Part shown: piece after piece, positions 1 to 8,624 of the stretch | Layout: every line of letters begins with the position of its first letter | How positions within the stretch are numbered: position 1 is the stretch's first letter | Assembly: GCA_046728155.1 (NCBI GenBank) | Contig: JBKPDY010000078.1 | Location: 1-50,859 of the forward strand | DNA from: CAWDLX01 sp046728155 | GTDB taxonomy: Bacteria; Actinomycetota; Actinomycetes; Mycobacteriales; Micromonosporaceae | Direction: 5' to 3' | Length of the DNA stretch: 50,859 nucleotides | The notes under the pieces: model-generated | Databases searched by the model: none | Seen by the model: the letters and a program-made list of their open reading frames with translations, nothing else | What the model was told of the DNA's origin: nothing | Made by a program: the position numbers and the translations under genes

Positions 1-450
1 GGCCCAAGGCCAGCCGGCGGTAGGCGGCAGTTCGTTGAACCGGCCTCGCAGAAAGGCAAGCGATTCCGCATCGACAGCTGCAGCCTGCGCCTGAAGCAGC
101 GGTTCCCGGGTCAGACACACAGCGTCCCACCGGCGCGCGGCGATGAAGGACTCGATGCTCGGTGCGTACTGAACCGTTGCGTCCGGCATGTCAAGAAGCT
201 CTCCGCCGACAAGTACCGGGGGATCTGAATCGCCCAACGGGACGCCCCAGGCGCAGACTCCCTGATTTTCAATCGAGATCACCAATACCGAGGTTGGCCA
301 ACCTGGGAACAGACGTTCGTCGTCTCCAGGCCAATCCACAACTGTGCGGTCCGGGAACACAAGCTGATCGCCATAGACCACTGCCAGCTCGGCGGCAACC
401 TCCCGAGTCAGTAGTGAGCTCATGGCGCGAGGGACCGGTGGTACGTCCAT
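1..450 (-). CDS. Hypothetical protein, C-terminus beyond the left edge
   Basis: The minus strand is open from an ATG at 450 to the window edge, giving at least 150 residues without a stop, so the gene is cut off at its 3' end. The start at 450 is preferred because a GGGGAG Shine-Dalgarno lies 7 nt upstream; a second in-frame ATG lies at 423. Third codon positions are strongly G/C, as in real genes here. The visible part is acidic and Trp-rich (motifs DWPGDDERLFPGWP and VCAWGVPLGD), with no signal peptide or membrane segment. The layout faintly recalls SMI1/KNR4 (SUKH)-type immunity proteins, but no diagnostic motif is visible, so no function is assigned. Confidence 0.65.
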   Translation of the reverse strand, partial: MDVPPVPRAMSSLLTREVAAELAVVYGDQLVFPDRTVVDWPGDDERLFPGWPTSVLVISIENQGVCAWGVPLGDSDPPVLVGGELLDMPDATVQYAPSIESFIAARRWDAVCLTREPLLQAQAAAVDAESLAFLRGRFNELPPTAGWPWA

Positions 451-699
451 TAACGAACTCTCCCCAACGACGCGATGTTCACCGCGAGTTGCGGCTGCAG
501 TCTACGACGCGGCAGCGCGGGTCAGCGGCATGAGAGGCTATTCGGTGACATGCGCGAGCATGTGCGACCTCGGGTCGGCTGCTCTGGGCGCTGAGGCTGT
601 CGGGGGTTGCAGCGACTACCGTGGCAGCCGTGGGGGTTTGGAGCTACCCGCCGCTTCACGGAGGCTTATGATCATGGTCTGATGGCCATGGGGAGGAGT

Positions 700-962
700 C
701 ACGTGTCGCCGGCGTCTTCACCGCCAACAACGCCTGGTTGACCTGCATCGCGATCGCGCACAACCTCAGCCGCGCCGCCGCCACCCTGGCCGACCCCCGC
801 TACGCCACCGCCCGCCCGGCCACGATCCGCGGCCACCTCATCAACCTCGCCGCCCGGATCGCCCGCCACGCCCGCAGCCTCACCATCCACCTGCCTCAGT
901 ACTGGCCCTGGCAACATCCTTGGCTGCGGCTGTTCGCTGCAGCGCACGCACCACCAGCCTGA
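700..962 (+). pseudogene. IS1380-family transposase, C-terminal remnant
   Basis: An open frame ending at 962 reads FTANNAWLTCIAIAHNLSRA, then TIRGHLINLAARIARHARSL, then LPQYWPWQHPWLRLF. This matches the remembered C-terminus of DDE transposases of the IS1380 group (ANAAWL..AHNL.RA, TIR..L.N..ARIAR.AR, LP..WPW..AW..LF). No ATG start and no upstream catalytic domain are present, and I see no terminal inverted repeats. Only the last quarter or less of the gene remains. It marks past transposition in this decayed stretch. Confidence 0.6.
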
Positions 963-1636
963 CTGTCCACACACGACAAACGGCGGTCACGCGGCCAACG
1001 ACGGGCACTTCCCAATAGGCTATGAGTACCCCGGCACCAGGCCGGGCGACAGCACGCCCAAAATCTCTACCAAGATCATGACGTGTCGAAGAGCGCCACA
1101 CGCATTGAATCGGTGGATCAAGGCTTAGCTACATCATCGCCGAGCTGTTCGTTAAGCAAGCTCCAGGCGAAGCCCGAGCCGGCAGTCGCCGGACCGCTCA
1201 AGGGCCGGCGGTGCAAGCCCGGTGCGGGTGCCTCCGACGCTCCCACAACCGGAAGCCTGGTAACCGGACGCGAGCCCGGCGATCGGTCAAGGGTGGTAGC
1301 AGTGGACTAGCAGAGAGCCCGGTCCTAAGAGGAACCGGGCTTTTCTGTGCCCGGGGCCGGGCGGTAGTCTGGACGCCTCGCGTCGTCACCGTGCGTCCAG
1401 ACCGTCAGCTTACCGGCCTGGCCACGGTGACACCGAGCGCCTCGTGAGGCCAGGTAGTAATGGACGGCGTCTTTAACCTCGTCGCAGCAGCAGCGCTCTA
1501 TCTCTCGCTGTCGAACTAGCCGCTGTTACGGGCTCAACCGGGGCCGGGCTCGTCATCGGGACCTTGCTTGTAAGCATCGGCGTGCCCACGCTCGCAGCAC
1601 TTCGAGACCGGCGATCGAGCTAGCGGTTTCGCCCGA
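963..1636. other. Gene-poor stretch around a terminator
   Basis: Apart from the terminator at 1316-1346 I see no supported gene. Between about 1150 and 1310 there are several short G/C stems such as GCCGGCAGTCGCCGGAC, which could belong to a structured RNA. Around 1480-1620 two adjacent plus-strand frames read like pieces of one small membrane segment, but neither has a usable start and a continuous frame. I read the area as decayed. Confidence 0.4.
1316..1346 (+). terminator. Strong intrinsic terminator
   Basis: AGCCCGGT at 1316-1323 pairs perfectly with ACCGGGCT at 1334-1341, the loop can extend the stem (CCT with AGG), and TTTTCT follows on the plus strand. No convincing gene ends just before it. 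The preceding 150 bp are rich in short GC stems, so it may end a non-coding transcript or a decayed gene. Confidence 0.6.
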
Positions 1637-1792
1637 TTACGACGCCTCAGCGGCGTTCACGGCCTGATCTAGCGTGCTGTACGCCCTCGTGTAGTGAGCC
1701 CGGCCGAAGCCGTCCAGGATCGCGACGTCGCCACCGGGGGTACGTCCTGCCACCGACGAACCGGCGATCTTACTCGACCAAGCCAACTGCAA
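1637..1792 (-). CDS. Small hypothetical protein or C-terminal fragment
   Basis: A minus-strand frame of about 51 residues ends at 1637. Its codons have nearly uniform G/C third positions from the TTG at 1792 onward. The peptide includes GRTPGGDVAILDGFGRAHY and ends LDQAVNAAEAS. Upstream the frame stays open but turns Cys/Arg-rich and unconvincing, so this may be the tail of a broken gene. No family recognised. Confidence 0.3.
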   Translation of the reverse strand: MQLAWSSKIAGSSVAGRTPGGDVAILDGFGRAHYTRAYSTLDQAVNAAEAS

Positions 1793-1969
1793 GCCACGGG
1801 CTCGTACGTAGGTGCAAGGCGAGCGACAACACGACCGGCCCCGCTCCGCGAGATCGGCTAAGTCAATCAGTGCTGGCGCAGCACCGGCCTGACGTGACCA
1901 GTCGGAAAGATGTTGGCAGCGTCGCACCCGACGATGCGGCACCCTGCGATCATGCGACCACCGCCATCA

Positions 1970-2212
1970 ATGTTTCAACGTTACCCAGGTACGAAGTGGC
2001 AGGCCGCTACCTCTCAAGCGGTGCCACGGGTCGCGAACCGCTCGGCGCGGGCGATGTTCGACGCGGCTCGTCGCGCGCTGGGCGAGCAACGGCGGGTGCT
2101 CGAACCGGTCAACGGCATCATCGGGGTCACCTTCATCGTGGAGATGGAAGCCACTGGGCAACGTGACGGAGCTACACGCCCGAGTCCCTCCCTGTCATCC
2201 GCTCATAGGTAG
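1970..2212 (+). CDS. Small hypothetical protein or fragment
   Basis: A plus-strand frame from an ATG at 1970. Its middle part, roughly 2020-2160, has almost exclusively G/C third positions and reads ARAMFDAARRALGEQRRVLE followed by PVNGIIGVTFIVEMEATGQ, which looks like real protein. The ends do not. There is no clear Shine-Dalgarno. Probably a remnant; no family recognised. Confidence 0.3.
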   Translation: MFQRYPGTKWQAATSQAVPRVANRSARAMFDAARRALGEQRRVLEPVNGIIGVTFIVEMEATGQRDGATRPSPSLSSAHR

Positions 2213-2324
2213 CCGAGCCGTGGGCCGTCGAGCCTCCCGCTTCAGACCGAATCATCGGACGGTCAACCTATGGCGTCACAGGGGGATAGATGCGTTCGAT
2301 GAGCAGGTGCCCGCAGGTGGCGGG

Positions 2325-3350
2325 TTACTGAGGATCGGTGGGAGATGGGCCGCTGCCCATCCAGCTGCGCATGCGGTCCGAGGCGCCGCCGCCCCATCGC
2401 CGTACCAAGGACATGAGTGGGTCTTGCGAGGAAGCGAAGGCCTCACGGTATGAGTCGGCGGCCGCCTTCGCGTCGGCGGACACGGACGCAGTACGGTCCT
2501 CCGTACGACGCGGGTAGTCACCGGCAAGCACACGCCCGTACGCTCCGGAGTCGATCCATTGGCGAAGCGCCGCCGCTCGCCCGACCGGCAACGGGTGGCT
2601 GCGGCCAAGCACCATTCGAACCTTGATGAGCCCATCGCGCAGGTCACCGGACCGTTCGAACTCGGCCGCCTGCTCCAGGAACGCCGTAGTGTCCACCTCG
2701 GACAGATCGCCGCCGCCGGCGACCTTCATCGACAGGCGCAGCGCAGCGTGGGGATCCTGCCCCGCGAGCAGGCCGGCCCGGTCCGCGGAGAGTTCGGCTT
2801 TTCGCCACCATTCGCGCAGCGCCGTGATGATCGCGCGGATGACGATCGTGCCGAGCGGCAACCACGCCAACGACGCGGCCCAGTTGGTGAGCATCGCCAG
2901 CATCGTCCGATAGACAGCATGCCCCGACATGAGGTGCCCCAACTCATGCCCCAGTAGGTGGCGCAGTTCCTCGTCGTCGAGCAGCTCCAGCGCCCCAGAG
3001 TTGACGACGATGAAGGGCTTGGACAAGCCGACGCACATGCCGTTAAGGGAGCGGTCGAGCCGCACATAGAGCTCGGGCATCTCGGGGAGGTCTAGTGTGG
3101 ACGCCGATTCTGCGAATGTCCGGTACACCCTGGCGTACTGGCGATGGTCGACCCGGATAGCGCCGCCGAGGAACTCCAACCGGTAAGCCCGCTCGTTCCA
3201 CATCCCGTTTAGCGCCTTGAGTACGTCGTCGAAGCCCTTAAGCTCCCGCAGCGCGGTCAGCGCACCCTTGTCAGCGGGGTGTTCCCACGCCCGCGACGAG
3301 ATGCCGGTCAGGGTGACGCGACGGCGGACCGGTGCGTTTTCGCCGTTCAT
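2325..3350 (-). CDS. M48-family zinc metalloprotease
   Basis: 341 residues. The zinc-binding motif HELGH sits near residue 140 within LLGHELGHLMSGH. A hydrophobic stretch follows at about 150-178 (MLAMLTNWAASLAWLPLGTI), then a possible third zinc ligand region with ELSADRAGLLAG, typical of M48 (HtpX/Ste24-like) enzymes. The C-terminal 80 residues are charged and probably cytosolic. The family is known for membrane-linked proteolysis and protein quality control; the substrate here is unknown. The ATG at 3350 has GGGAG four nt upstream. The gene stands alone, with non-coding DNA on both sides. Confidence 0.85.
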   Translation of the reverse strand: MNGENAPVRRRVTLTGISSRAWEHPADKGALTALRELKGFDDVLKALNGMWNERAYRLEFLGGAIRVDHRQYARVYRTFAESASTLDLPEMPELYVRLDRSLNGMCVGLSKPFIVVNSGALELLDDEELRHLLGHELGHLMSGHAVYRTMLAMLTNWAASLAWLPLGTIVIRAIITALREWWRKAELSADRAGLLAGQDPHAALRLSMKVAGGGDLSEVDTTAFLEQAAEFERSGDLRDGLIKVRMVLGRSHPLPVGRAAALRQWIDSGAYGRVLAGDYPRRTEDRTASVSADAKAAADSYREAFASSQDPLMSLVRRWGGGASDRMRSWMGSGPSPTDPQ

Positions 3351-3955
3351 GCCGCTCCCATCGTGATGGGCGAAGTACTAATGCTCATCCCGAATCGTGC
3401 GCCACCGCACTGCGATCGGTCAACCGGACGGTGAGAGCCGTCGGGCACGACCGTTGTGCCGCGACGGGTCACCGTGTCCACAATGCTCCACAGTGGATTT
3501 TGCGCTGAGGCTGGCTACGCCTCGACCCGCGTTTGTCGGCTGTGCGTCGTTCGGGCGGGGTGCGCAAGAGTGGCCCGGGCGATGGTGTGTGCAAGCGGGC
3601 TCGGCCGGGGTGCCTCGTTCTGTGTGCCGCCTTCACTGGCGTCGGAGCACTCGAACCCTAATGCCACCTACTGTCCGTGAGGTTGTCGACGACGATCAGG
3701 GCCTTCACGATCCTCGCCACGCCGACGGCCAGGTTCGGGAGACGCGGGCCGATCAAACCTCGACGATTCTCGATGGCTCGACGCCGGTAGCTGCCGCCGC
3801 CTCGAAGGGCCGCGGCGGACCGCTGGATGCTGGACTCAGTCGTCCTTCCTCGGACGGGTGGTGGGTATGGCAAGTCTGAAAGGTTCTCGAGCCGGGACAT
3901 CGAGACCCATGAAGTTCGTTCTTCGGAGATGATCTGGTCTCGTCGTGTCGTACTG
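3351..3955. other. 605-bp gap without a supported gene
   Basis: Open frames exist on both strands, but none has a plausible start, codon bias or recognisable protein. A perfect 11-bp palindrome TCCACAGTGGA lies at 3487-3497; the same word recurs upstream of ftsZ and elsewhere (see findings). No terminator with a T-tract is evident. Confidence 0.5.
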
Positions 3956-4486
3956 TCAATGCACCGCTGAGACTGCCGCGAAGAGGAGCCGATCTCGCCA
4001 CTGACCTCGCACCATGACGTGGTCGTGTAGATTGCCCTTATGCTGCATGCCGATCTTGGAGAGTACCCGGGCCGAGGCGGCATTGGCGGGATCGCATGTG
4101 GCCGTCACCTTGTGCAAGCCGACCTCGTCGAACGCGAACCGCAGGATTGCGGCCGCAGCTTCGGTCGCCAGCCCCTGCCCCCAGCTGGGCCGCGCCACCA
4201 CGTACCCCATCTCGCCCCGGCAGTGGGTCTCAGCGGTGATTCTCAGTTCGATCGACCCGATGAGCTTGCCGTCCGCGCGATCGACGACGGCAAGCGCGTA
4301 CCGCGTCCGCGGGAGAGCGGCGGCGGAACGCATGGCCTCGGCCAGGAACGCCGTCGTGGTCTCGGGGTTGTTTGGGCCCCAGTCGGTGTACCGGCTGACC
4401 CCGGGGTCGCTCGCGTACGCGTGGATGGCCGAATGGTCCGCGGGCTGAAACTCGCGAATCAACAGGCGGGCCGTGACGATCTCCAT
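3956..4486 (-). CDS. GNAT-family N-acetyltransferase (RimJ/RimL-like)
   Basis: 176 residues starting MEIVTARLLIREFQPADHSA, the standard opening of RimJ/RimL-type GNAT enzymes that move acetyl from acetyl-CoA to an amine. The core reads EMGYVVARPSWGQGLATEAA, where RPSWGQGLA occupies the place of the acetyl-CoA pyrophosphate-binding loop (R/Q-x-x-G-x-G/A), followed by GLHKVTATCDPANAASARVL and IGMQHKG, the usual C-terminal strand and helix. The start at 4486 is chosen because homology begins exactly there; a longer frame upstream has no family resemblance. The substrate cannot be told from sequence. No partner gene is adjacent. Confidence 0.85.
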   Translation of the reverse strand: MEIVTARLLIREFQPADHSAIHAYASDPGVSRYTDWGPNNPETTTAFLAEAMRSAAALPRTRYALAVVDRADGKLIGSIELRITAETHCRGEMGYVVARPSWGQGLATEAAAAILRFAFDEVGLHKVTATCDPANAASARVLSKIGMQHKGNLHDHVMVRGQWRDRLLFAAVSAVH

Positions 4487-4761
4487 GCTCAGATCATCCG
4501 CCCGCCAATCGCATAGGAGGTTTGCCGCCCGCAGCCGATGCCACGTGACAGGTTGCCGATCGGAGTATGGGTCGTGTGAACGGTCTTGCGGTACCAAGTG
4601 TCGAGCAGCCACCGTGCCGCGCCACAGCGGCTTTCGTCGCGGATGACGACCTGTCGGTAACCTCGGCTCCCACGGCATCGGCATGCTCAGCCACCCGTTG
4701 TGTCGTGGTGGGGTCAGTAGACGCCATCAGCAGCGTTACGAGGCCGGTTGCGCCGGCACCC

Positions 4762-5169
4762 TCATCGTTGCGGTGGAAGACGTAATGGCAGGCGAGCACC
4801 GTCACTGTCTCGAACGACCACACGGTCACCGAGCGGTGACGCCAGCCGCAGTTCTGCCCACGCCATGTTGTCCATGGTGCCAAGTCCAGAGCAGGTTCCG
4901 CCGCTGTGCTCGCGGCTGACGACGGTGCCCACGCGGATTTCGGTGGCCGTTTCGGTTCCGTCTACGGTGAACTGACCCGAGCAGTAGCCGTCCTTGGACC
5001 ACAGCACCCCAACCATCAGGACGAGAGGATCACCTCCTTCGCCTAGCAGCCTTATCGCCTGAGGCTGGAGCTGCGTCACGGTCACACGATCACAGGCCGC
5101 AACGACAGATAGCACCGCGCAAGCCACAACGAGCTGCAGAAATAGCGGACACCGGCGGCGAGTTCTCAT
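4762..5169 (-). CDS. Small secreted lipoprotein, unknown function
   Basis: 135 residues. An Arg-rich start (MRTRRR) is followed by a hydrophobic segment and a lipobox, VLSVVAAC, with the modified Cys at about position 26, so the product is probably a membrane-anchored exported lipoprotein. The mature part has two further Cys (near YCSGQF and GGTCSG) that could form a disulphide. A TATTAT -10-like hexamer ends 8 nt before the ATG, which would fit a leaderless transcript. No family recognised. A 275-bp stretch with no supported gene separates it from the GNAT gene downstream. Confidence 0.6.
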   Translation of the reverse strand: MRTRRRCPLFLQLVVACAVLSVVAACDRVTVTQLQPQAIRLLGEGGDPLVLMVGVLWSKDGYCSGQFTVDGTETATEIRVGTVVSREHSGGTCSGLGTMDNMAWAELRLASPLGDRVVVRDSDGARLPLRLPPQR

Positions 5170-5666
5170 ATGCGCCGATAATACTCATCTGCCTCGCGGC
5201 GCGCGATGATGATTGTGAGCGCATGACTTCGAAGCGAGGACGCCGCTGCGGTAGCTGTGAGCTGGCTTGGCGGGTGTCACATAACCCTTTGCACCCTGGC
5301 TCCAGCCCGGATGGCGCGAGGGATCTCGGCAACGTTGTCCACGAGGTCCAACAGCCGAGCACTCAGCATTGCCAGTCTTGCTCGCCCCCCGGTCCAACAA
5401 TGACGCTCTCGACGCCGTGTCCGGATGGCCTCCACGCTTCGGACTGCCGGGCTCACGACGAGGTCTGCGCCGCTGTCAAAGACGTGTCAAACGACGTCCG
5501 CCTACCTGGCGGCCCGCGAGCCCTGACGGTTACGCTCATTTGCCGCCATCGCGATGTGCTCGCCACGCGCCGATCATGCTTGAGGTGGGAAACCTGCTCA
5601 ACTGCCCCGAACAGCTCGGCTCGTCTCGCCGGTACAGCCTTCCTGGCCAAGGAAACGCAAGCGGGC
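5170..5666. other. 497-bp gap without a supported gene
   Basis: Long frames on the plus strand run into the antisense of the kinase gene and lack bacterial protein character. On the minus strand a short frame with good codon bias (about 5280-5370, containing LLDLVDNVAEIPRAIRAG) looks like a protein scrap but has no start signal. Treated as non-coding or decayed. Confidence 0.4.
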
Positions 5667-6278
5667 TTAGAGGGCCCGTTGTGGCGTCCGGTTCCGCCAT
5701 GCGCCGATGATGATGTCGACGACTGCGGCGGTCACTCCGGCGGTGGTGTCGACTTCGAGGTCGTAAAGGCCGAAGGTGTGAATGCCGTCCACAGTGACGT
5801 GGGTGCGGCCCTCGCCCATGCGGCGATCGCCGCGTTGACGTTCCCGCCGGTCGATCTCGGCGAGATCACAATGCACGCCGACCAGATACACGTCGAGCCC
5901 GGCGAGTAGGACGGCAAGGTCGCGGCGCCAGCTCGGGAACTCGATGACGTGATCGACGATCAGGTCGTTGCCGGCGTGGGCGAGAGCGGGCAGACACCGG
6001 TGGAAGCCGGCGAAGAAGCGTGGCCGCATCTCGTGCCACCAGTTGAACGGCCCAGCGTCGTCGCGACGCTGGGGAAGGACGCCGGCGTTGACGAGGTGAT
6101 CCGACGACACATGAAGGAACGGCTCATCCAGCGCCTGCTGCATCGCCTTGGCCAGCGTCGATTTCCCCGAGCTGGAGGCGCCGTTGAGGATGATGACGCG
6201 ACCGGGGCCGCGAGCTGCCGGGACAGGTTCCACGATCCCAAGAGTGCAACATGCAATCAGCTGGCGTTGAGTGCGCAT
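5667..6278 (-). CDS. Chloramphenicol-phosphotransferase-like P-loop kinase
   Basis: Up to 203 residues. A Walker A motif, GASSSGKST, follows GRVIILN, the typical start of the CPT family, small kinases in which the P-loop binds ATP and a hydroxyl of a small molecule is phosphorylated. Other family-like parts are FLHVSSDHLVNAG, NDLIVDHVIEF, and LVGVHCDLAEIDRRERQRGD, whose DLAEIDRRE segment resembles the CPT lid. Start uncertain: the ATG at 6278 leaves a 50-residue lead before the P-loop, while a GTG at 6233 gives a family-length N-terminus. The true substrate is unknown; many such genes do not confer chloramphenicol resistance. Confidence 0.75.
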   Translation of the reverse strand: MRTQRQLIACCTLGIVEPVPAARGPGRVIILNGASSSGKSTLAKAMQQALDEPFLHVSSDHLVNAGVLPQRRDDAGPFNWWHEMRPRFFAGFHRCLPALAHAGNDLIVDHVIEFPSWRRDLAVLLAGLDVYLVGVHCDLAEIDRRERQRGDRRMGEGRTHVTVDGIHTFGLYDLEVDTTAGVTAAVVDIIIGAWRNRTPQRAL

Positions 6279-6684
6279 CGCGGATGGATTGCGGGGTAAC
6301 CTCGGCCAGCGGTCGTCGCCGTGGGCATCGTTGATCTCGGGCATGCGCGCCGAGACCCTCGCTCACACCTGCGCAACCAGCCGAACCACCCCGAGCGACT
6401 ACGGGCCTGGGCAACATGACAACGATGCGCTCCTGCATGTCGCTGAAGACCGCGGGATCGTGGTTGATATTGCCATCGGTTGCCGGGGCGTTTGCACGAC
6501 GGAGCTGGGGGCGTGCCGATTCGCGGCTCCTGTCACCTGACCGGAATCACCGTCGACATCACGAAGCCTGGCTGGATTATTGGGTAAACGCGTTGCAGGC
6601 TATGCGGCATGGATTCGGTGAACGAACCGAGAGGAACCGTGCGAGGCTGTCGTTCGCGGTCGATGGTCGCGGTCGTCGGTACGT
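6279..6684. other. 406-bp gap, possible lost N-terminus of the next gene
   Basis: No complete gene. From an ATG at 6609 a frame begins with basic residues then MVAVVGTFVVVAARADG, which resembles a signal peptide, but it leaves the frame of the gene that becomes convincing after 6727. A frameshift joining the two is possible (see findings). Confidence 0.35.
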
Positions 6685-7590
6685 TTGTCGTGGTCGCGGC
6701 TCGTGCTGACGGTGATATCGACCGTGATGACCGACCGGCAGGCAAGCCTGATGGCTGCGCAGTCTGGCTCTCGGCCGTTCATCGGCCTGCCGTTCGACCC
6801 GATGATCAGACCCGCGACGATCGGCTACTTTCCAACTGCCATGAGCGAACGGCAACTCTCTATCACGCCGGATATGTATGCAGTCGTGTACGAGTGGGAC
6901 ATTCGGACTATCTACGACCCGGTCCCGATCGCCACGAGGTTGTCCCTGGAGATGTGGCGGGAGGGCGCGGCCCCGTGGCAGCGATCCGGCGATCACCCGG
7001 GTGGCGTCGCGGTTGATCCGATCAACGGCCACGCGGCCTGGTGGGCCGATGGGTCACTGCGTTGGGAGTTCCGGACGCGCGCCTGGGTCCGACTGCGGCT
7101 GGACCAAACCGTGGTCAACGCTGACGTCTATCCGGCCGTCCCGCTTCCCGATCCCGGTCTGGCGGTCACCGAACGGGTCGCCCGCAGCGTGCGGTTCGGG
7201 CACGGGGAGCGGGTGCGTTTCCCATGGCACCTGCGAGGCATGCCATTGGGGCTCGTGCCGTTGAGCGTGTCAGTCACGCGAGATCCGAGCTATCAGCCAT
7301 GGATGGCGGAATTGGTCCTCGGCCAGGCAGGCCGGCCCGGCACGGCGGTGATAGTCCGGTCGACGGCGCTCCCGCCATCGGCGCCTAGGAGCGAGCAACC
7401 CGGGGCCTCCGATAAAGTCGTGATCACCAATGATGGCCGTGTCCTCGTCGCGACCCGGCACGGCGTGCGCCATGAAGTCATCTTCGCCTCCGCTCCTATT
7501 CCCTCGGGTGCGAACATCCGCACGTTGTTCGCCAGGTTCGAGTTCTTCGACGACCCGACCATATGGACCGATCGGCCCTTGGACGAGTGA
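6685..7590 (+). CDS. Hypothetical protein
   Basis: An open frame of 301 codons beginning at TTG 6685; a better start could be the ATG at 6727 or 6841, and no option has a clear Shine-Dalgarno. Codon bias is gene-like from about 6730 onward. The protein is rich in Arg, Pro and Trp, with segments such as WREGAAPWQRSGDHPGG and VNADVYPAVPLPDPGLAV, and ends FEFFDDPTIWTDRPLDE. No transmembrane segment, nucleotide-binding motif or zinc motif is visible. I do not recognise the family. Its N-terminus may have been lost by frameshift. Confidence 0.55.
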   Translation: MSWSRLVLTVISTVMTDRQASLMAAQSGSRPFIGLPFDPMIRPATIGYFPTAMSERQLSITPDMYAVVYEWDIRTIYDPVPIATRLSLEMWREGAAPWQRSGDHPGGVAVDPINGHAAWWADGSLRWEFRTRAWVRLRLDQTVVNADVYPAVPLPDPGLAVTERVARSVRFGHGERVRFPWHLRGMPLGLVPLSVSVTRDPSYQPWMAELVLGQAGRPGTAVIVRSTALPPSAPRSEQPGASDKVVITNDGRVLVATRHGVRHEVIFASAPIPSGANIRTLFARFEFFDDPTIWTDRPLDE

Positions 7591-7633
7591 CAAAGTTGAG
7601 AGCACGTCGGACCCACTCGCCCGAACCGGCGTT

Positions 7634-7653
7634 GTCGGGGTGGCGGGATTCGA
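7634..7653 (-). other. tRNA 3'-end fragment, candidate attachment site
   Basis: Read on the minus strand, 20 nt (TCGAATCCCGCCACCCCGAC) equal the T-loop, 3' half of the T stem and acceptor strand of a typical tRNA, most like tRNA-Pro (ATCCCGCCACCCCGA). The rest of a tRNA is absent. Such fragments are normally left by integrative elements that recombine at tRNA 3' ends. It lies inside the accessory region. Confidence 0.45.
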
Positions 7654-7743
7654 GGCAGTGCAGGGAAGGCCCTGTACGCCTCCGTGCCACGTTCTGGTTG
7701 GGAGACGGCGTACAGCGGCTGCACGCACTCGACCGTGTGCAGG

Positions 7744-8310
7744 TCAGCAGACCCGGCGCCCGAGCAGGCCGAGCAATTCTGTCTGCGGATCGGCGTCCGG
7801 GCCGACCGCGACGACCGGGCCGTACAGTCCGGCGGCCGCGAACATCAGGGCGACCGGAGCAACGACTTCACGACATGAACTGACGGCGACGGCATCAAGT
7901 GACTCGTCAGCACCGATGGCTCGCGCGAGATCCCAAGCATGCACGACTGTGTCAAGACACCGGAAGAATATGAGTCGGCCAGCGCTTATCCGCCCAACGG
8001 GGTGATCAACTATGCGCTCAAGCGAATTGGGGTGCGCGAACGCAGCGTGTAACGAGCTCGCCGACGCGTGCCACGCGGCGTACGGGTCGCCGCCGAGCAC
8101 ATCCTCAGCGACTTGGATTTCGGCGTGCGAGCAACCACCGAGCAGCTGGCGGACCCATTCGTCGGCCGAGACCACATGCGCGATCAGCGCCCGAACGTCC
8201 CAGTCGGGACACGGCGTGGGTAGGCCCAGGTCCGCCGACCTTACCCGCCGCAGCCGGCCGCCGAATGATTCCAAGGCCCTACGATGCAGTCCAATGAAGT
8301 CGACCGCCAC
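7744..8310 (-). CDS. TIGR03086-family DinB-like metal-binding protein
   Basis: 188 residues. The N-terminal pattern RSADLGLPTPCPDWDVRALIAHVVSADEW is cut from a four-helix DinB/maleylpyruvate-isomerase-like fold; the PTPCPDWDV and LIAHV signature is characteristic of the actinobacterial TIGR03086 group. A later His pair (DTVVHAWDLARAIG) supplies the usual C-terminal metal ligands. These proteins probably use mycothiol or a bound metal, but the reaction of most members is unknown. The start is GTG at 8310 with a GGACGG-type ribosome site. Monocistronic and divergent from the next gene. Confidence 0.8.
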   Translation of the reverse strand: MAVDFIGLHRRALESFGGRLRRVRSADLGLPTPCPDWDVRALIAHVVSADEWVRQLLGGCSHAEIQVAEDVLGGDPYAAWHASASSLHAAFAHPNSLERIVDHPVGRISAGRLIFFRCLDTVVHAWDLARAIGADESLDAVAVSSCREVVAPVALMFAAAGLYGPVVAVGPDADPQTELLGLLGRRVC

Positions 8311-8624
8311 ACGGCCGTCCTACCACATGGTCCCCACGGCATGAGTCCGTACCCGGTTGCTGTCGAGGTTGGCCGCAGCAGTCAAGGAAGTGGGCGGACC
8401 GAGCCGCTCCTTATCGAAGCAGGCAGTCGAACCTGTCGTGAGCCTATAGGTCTGTGACGGCCGGACAAACGCACGACCGGCCCCACGGTCGACATCGAGG
8501 CCGCCGTCGCTCCTGCGGCCGTATCGCCGAGCCAGCCAGGCCGATACCGCGTGCTCCAGTACTCTGCCGCTGAGTCACGCGTATCAAGTTGTAATCAGTC
8601 TCGTACATGTTGAAAGGACAGTCG
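8311..8624. other. 314-bp divergent intergenic region
   Basis: Separates two divergent genes and must contain both promoters. I cannot place convincing -35/-10 pairs. The Shine-Dalgarno GAAAGGA of the plus-strand gene is at 8612-8618. No repeat or palindrome stands out. Confidence 0.4.

Noticed and set aside
1460..1621. Small membrane protein gene
   Set aside because: The hydrophobic stretch is split between two frames with no start in the second; at best a decayed fragment.
3600..3680. tRNA gene suggested by a GGTTCGA-like word near 3655
   Set aside because: No pairing T stem, acceptor stem or anticodon arm can be built around it.
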